From: Amia ocellicauda
Lineage: Eukaryota > Chordata > Actinopteri > Amiiformes > Amiidae
Direction: 5' to 3'
Assembly: GCF_036373705.1 (NCBI RefSeq)
Contig: NC_089863.1
Span: 7,415,357 to 7,479,356 of the forward strand
Length of the DNA: 64,000 nt
Shown here: one piece after another, positions 60,402-64,000 of the stretch
Position numbering within the stretch: position 1 is the first letter of the stretch
Layout of the letters: every line of letters starts with the position of its first letter
Made by a program: the position numbers and the translations under genes
Notes under the pieces: generated by a model
What the model saw: the letters and a program-made list of their open reading frames with translations, nothing else
What the model was told of the DNA's origin: nothing
Database searches by the model: none

Positions 60402-63003
60402 GACAAATTAATATGGGCCCTGATTTGGCCAATTATTAGTTCAATTATGTTTACAAGGTTAAGATTATGTGGCAGGAGAGAGCACCCTGCCACTTTAAGA
60501 GACTGGCTTCTGCTCAAAGCCTGTTGGGGCTGGGAGACTTAATTTACTGCAATTTGCTGCATTCTCATGCTGGCCAATCAGTCAATTATTCACTAGGCCA
60601 GCATAACACCCTTTTTAAGGAGCCTCAGCTGCCAGGGAGAGGAGAGGTTTGTATTGTATTGAACTAGTGACACATGCTTGTAAAAAAAAAATAAGTTGGC
60701 ACAGCCAAATCATTATAGATTAAACATTACTGACATGTAGTAGCCTTGTACTACTGCAGTAACCAATAAGGATTCTTGTGATATCACTTCATCATAATCT
60801 CATAACCTATAGTAATAATTATAATTTGGCTAGGTTTGTTGTTGTTGTTGTAAGTAATGAGTAATATACTAAGACTAAACGCCACTTGCTCAGCTTTTTT
60901 CCCCAGGCCATAACCCTCACAAATAAGGTGAATTCCCACATAAAGTAAAAATGAATGAGCCTGTTACAAATCAAAGTGACAAATCCCCTCTAAATCAGTA
61001 CAGTGTTAAGCCTCCTCTGTTGGAGGGTAGTGGGCTTAACACTGTGGTGTGTGGTTCAAATCCTGAGCGGGGAGCTCCCACCCATACCGGCTACATGTAC
61101 ATATAAGATATTTATATCTAACTGTACATAACACTGAATTTGCACTCTGGCTGTACATATCATGTCCATTGCACATATCTTTCATTTGATCCTTCTGGTA
61201 TTTATAATTGTGTTTTGTTTATTGTTTTTATTGGTGACACCTGCACCAAGACAAATTCTAGTGTCTGATTCTGAATTATTTCCTCCAAAAATATACTACA
61301 AACAACACTCCTCCAAAAAACTGAAATATCTTCAACAATGGCACTCAGCCTTTGCAACAACCAACCAATGACAACCCACAAAGTAAGGGGGTTTTTGCTT
61401 CTTTATATACAACCCAATACTCAACGCAAACTGATCATGTGCTTCTACAGACAGCATGGCCTTGTTTGTCATATATTTGTCATATCTGAATATATTTAAT
61501 CTTCCCAATGAAATGACAGCGGACACACCCCCAACGATGATCGCGCCATTCCTAGCAGATCCAGTAGTGGTGGGAGCAATGTTTTTTAATGTTAAGCTTT
61601 TCGGCGAGAATTAATTAATAGATGTGTAGCGTTATGATGGGTTATTTTGATAAGAGCATTTTAGCTCTGAGCTGAAGCACTGATCCAAAGAAGACCTCTC
61701 CCCACAAAGTTATCAGATTTCCTTAAAGCGTGGGACTGGTTTACATCAAAGTGACAGTCTGGGAGGATGGCACCGAGAAGAGGCCAAATAGTTTGGAATC
61801 CTGCTGTGAAATGTCTGGGGAAGGGGGCCTGTAGGTAATAAAAACTCTTTGAAATGGACGAGAGCCAAAATCCAGACACAGAGCTACGAACCCGGGCCAA
61901 CCGGCATTTCCAAAAGATGGCATGGATTGACATCAGTCATAAATCAAGCCCCCCTCTAATAGGACACTGGGGGCTGAAACCGAAATCCAGTCTCACAAAC
62001 TCAAGAACCAATCACCTATTGATCTGACAGGTGTATAAAGAACAGCGCATGATCTCTCTCTCTCTCTCTCTCTCTCTCACCTGAACCAGAAACTCGTTGC
62101 CACAGCTCAACCTGTAGCTCTGTTGCCCGAACCGGAACCAGAAACCAACCAAGTCCTTGCTGGCAACAGAAGAGTTAAACTGGGAGAAGGAGATTGAGCC
62201 GTACGAAGAATTCTTTTAAAGGACTTTATTAAATAAAGAACTTTACAGACTGCACTGCCCGCCTGTGCCCACCTGATCAGTGGAGTTTTACAGCTGGACA
62301 ATTGTCGACTGAATACGAAAGTGTCAGTCATTTAAATAGCTATTTGAGTCTGAAGAAACTTGAGCCTTGGAACCAAACAGGGCCCTGCTTTCCTCAAAGA
62401 CTTTGTCTTCAAATAAGTATGGTGAGAGACCCTGCTTGCCAAGAAGATTTTGTGCACAACCTTGGAGCCTTCAAACCTGAAAATCTGTTTGGAAACGACT
62501 CTACTTTCGCAAAACCCCAACTTCCAGGTGCATCGACTGAGTGGAAGTTCTTGGACAAAGCCGAACCGGACTGCCTTTGTTCCAAACCACACGGACCTCG
62601 TGCCATGTGCTGTTATCTGAGCCCGAAGTCAGAGAGGCCTCTCTGCGACGAAGTTCAGATAAGTTTAACAGTTTGGAGTTTGTGATTCATGACATTTGAG
62701 AAATCAATTAGAAATGTTAATCTGTGATTCATAACTCTAGAATGTGTAATATCATTTAGTTTTCTTCAATATAAATGTGTGTTGCATTAAACTGTTTTGT
62801 TGATAAATTTAGAAATAAAATCTGTCAACGCTGAGAAATATCTTCTCATTCCTGTTTAACTGTTTAGTCTGAAATTGACACAAGTTAATAGACATTAGAT
62901 TGGTGGCCCTGCCTATCCTTAATCATTGAATAATAATCAGTTAAGGGAAATTGTGGTAACAAGTAATGATAGGATCTTTCTCGGCACCTAAACGTAAATG
63001 AGA

Positions 63004-63046
<43 letters not shown>

Positions 63047-64000
63047 CGAGAAGTTACCAAATATAAATACTAACCTGCGTAGTTATTTAATGTCTGACTA
63101 ATAATACTAATGCGAGACTCACCTTCGTCTTACTAACCGGTATTGTAGTCAATGTGTTTATAACCTTTTGTTTAACGATTTGTGTTATCATATGCGATCC
63201 CATGGTCTTTGATTTGGTCACGGAAGTGATTTGTCTTTGATTTGTTGATCTAGAGTTGAATTTTAATTAGTTTTTTTCCCTTTTGTATAATTAGTGTAGT
63301 GCTACATTTAGTCTTTGTTTTTGAATAAATTTGACAATTTATATCTTTGGAATTGGTGTCTGCGTCCAATTATTAAATTGAGTTCTACAAGATTCCAGGA
63401 TTCGTGATAATGTGATACTATAAATTCACTGCTTTAATTGAAATGTATAAGTGTAGCTTACGCTACAGATTATTTCTTTGAGCATTACAGTTTCGGTTGG
63501 CAAGGAATTATTTATTTGGTTGATTTATTAGGACCCCACATCAGTAACTGCCTGCTGCTGCCATGCATTGACAGTGCGACAGACCCTCTCTGCGGCTGCG
63601 CTACTGAGCAAGGGGTCCGTTCCTCTACACTGTAGGCGATGCAGAAAATAATTAAATATTCCTTGTAAGGTTTGTGTATATAATACACTAGTTTCTCTAT
63701 TTAATTTATAACTTTATCCCCATCATTTAGTTGAATTAAATCCTCTTTGAGTTTTTGACGATAAGTGTTGCTGTGGGAATAGTGTAGTTAAAACATTGTG
63801 AGGGGGATATTTTCATTTAAAAAAATAACTTTATTGCACCAAAGGCATCAGGGATAGGATAAACCCTTTCTTACAGATGTGTTACAGCTGCACAACCAAC
63901 AGGAGTATCAATGTATCTGTGTTTTACCTGACTACCTGATGCCCAAACTGCTGGTCTTACTTGTTCTAGAATCTTCTCGCATCTTGTTTGCCCTGATTAT
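60402..64000. other. Right-hand region, no gene seen; possible retroelement remains
   Basis: No supported exon. A (CT)n run is at 62,053-62,078 and a (TA)n run at 63,006-63,045. The stretch from about 62,030 to 63,400 has 'tataaag' near 62,034, AATAAA motifs at about 62,233, 62,814 and 63,323, and long non-coding blocks. This could be an LTR-type relic, but I see no gag/pol frame, primer site or matched LTR pair. Confidence 0.35.
63863..64000 (+). repeat. Dispersed repeat of unknown class (copy 2, cut by window end)
   Basis: Aligns along its length with 55,186-55,328 with scattered differences (for example 'gctgcacaaccaacaggagt' against 'gttgggcacccaacagcact'). The window ends within it. Confidence 0.75.

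Overview
This is vertebrate nuclear DNA, most likely from a ray-finned fish. It has split genes with GT/AG introns, long AT-rich intergenic DNA and no operons. It carries a typical fish transposon load: Tc1-like elements, hAT elements and MITEs, CR1/jockey-type LINEs, and a tRNA-type SINE family whose tail contains 'ggcatctgctaataaa'. I cannot place it to species. The mixture would suit a gar, bowfin, bichir, sturgeon or early teleost, but that is inference.

Five protein-coding genes and one broken gene can be supported, with splice phases checked for all the multi-exon genes. From left to right: (1) a small secreted protein with two C-type lectin domains, + strand, 6.8-9.8 kb. (2) A complete six-exon CD68/macrosialin gene (LAMP family), - strand, coding exons from 26,949 down to 13,512, with a mucin minisatellite and a C-terminal GYQAL lysosomal signal. 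(3) A two-exon pentraxin, + strand, 34.6-35.6 kb. (4) A tandem pentraxin paralogue, 38.5-43.4 kb, with two in-frame stops and a frameshift. (5) A two-exon gene with five C2H2 zinc fingers, + strand, 45.06-47.10 kb. (6) An intronless class A GPCR, - strand, 51.6-52.6 kb.

The first four encode innate-immune or phagocyte-type proteins: a lectin, a macrophage endolysosomal mucin and pentraxins. The CD68 start exon is preceded by a perfect ETS/IRF composite motif and a PU.1-like site, which suits macrophage expression.

Most of the rest is transposon-derived. Highlights are a multi-level nest in the intron of the second pentraxin (SINE, then hAT, then Tc1, then Tc1). Three Tc1-like copies share one internal deletion, so they look like a mobilised non-autonomous subfamily; one of them sits in a LINE with a clean TA duplication. 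Several hAT elements and MITEs have 8-bp target duplications, including one in a CD68 intron that still encodes part of a BED zinc finger. No tRNA or rRNA gene, CRISPR array or prokaryotic feature was seen.
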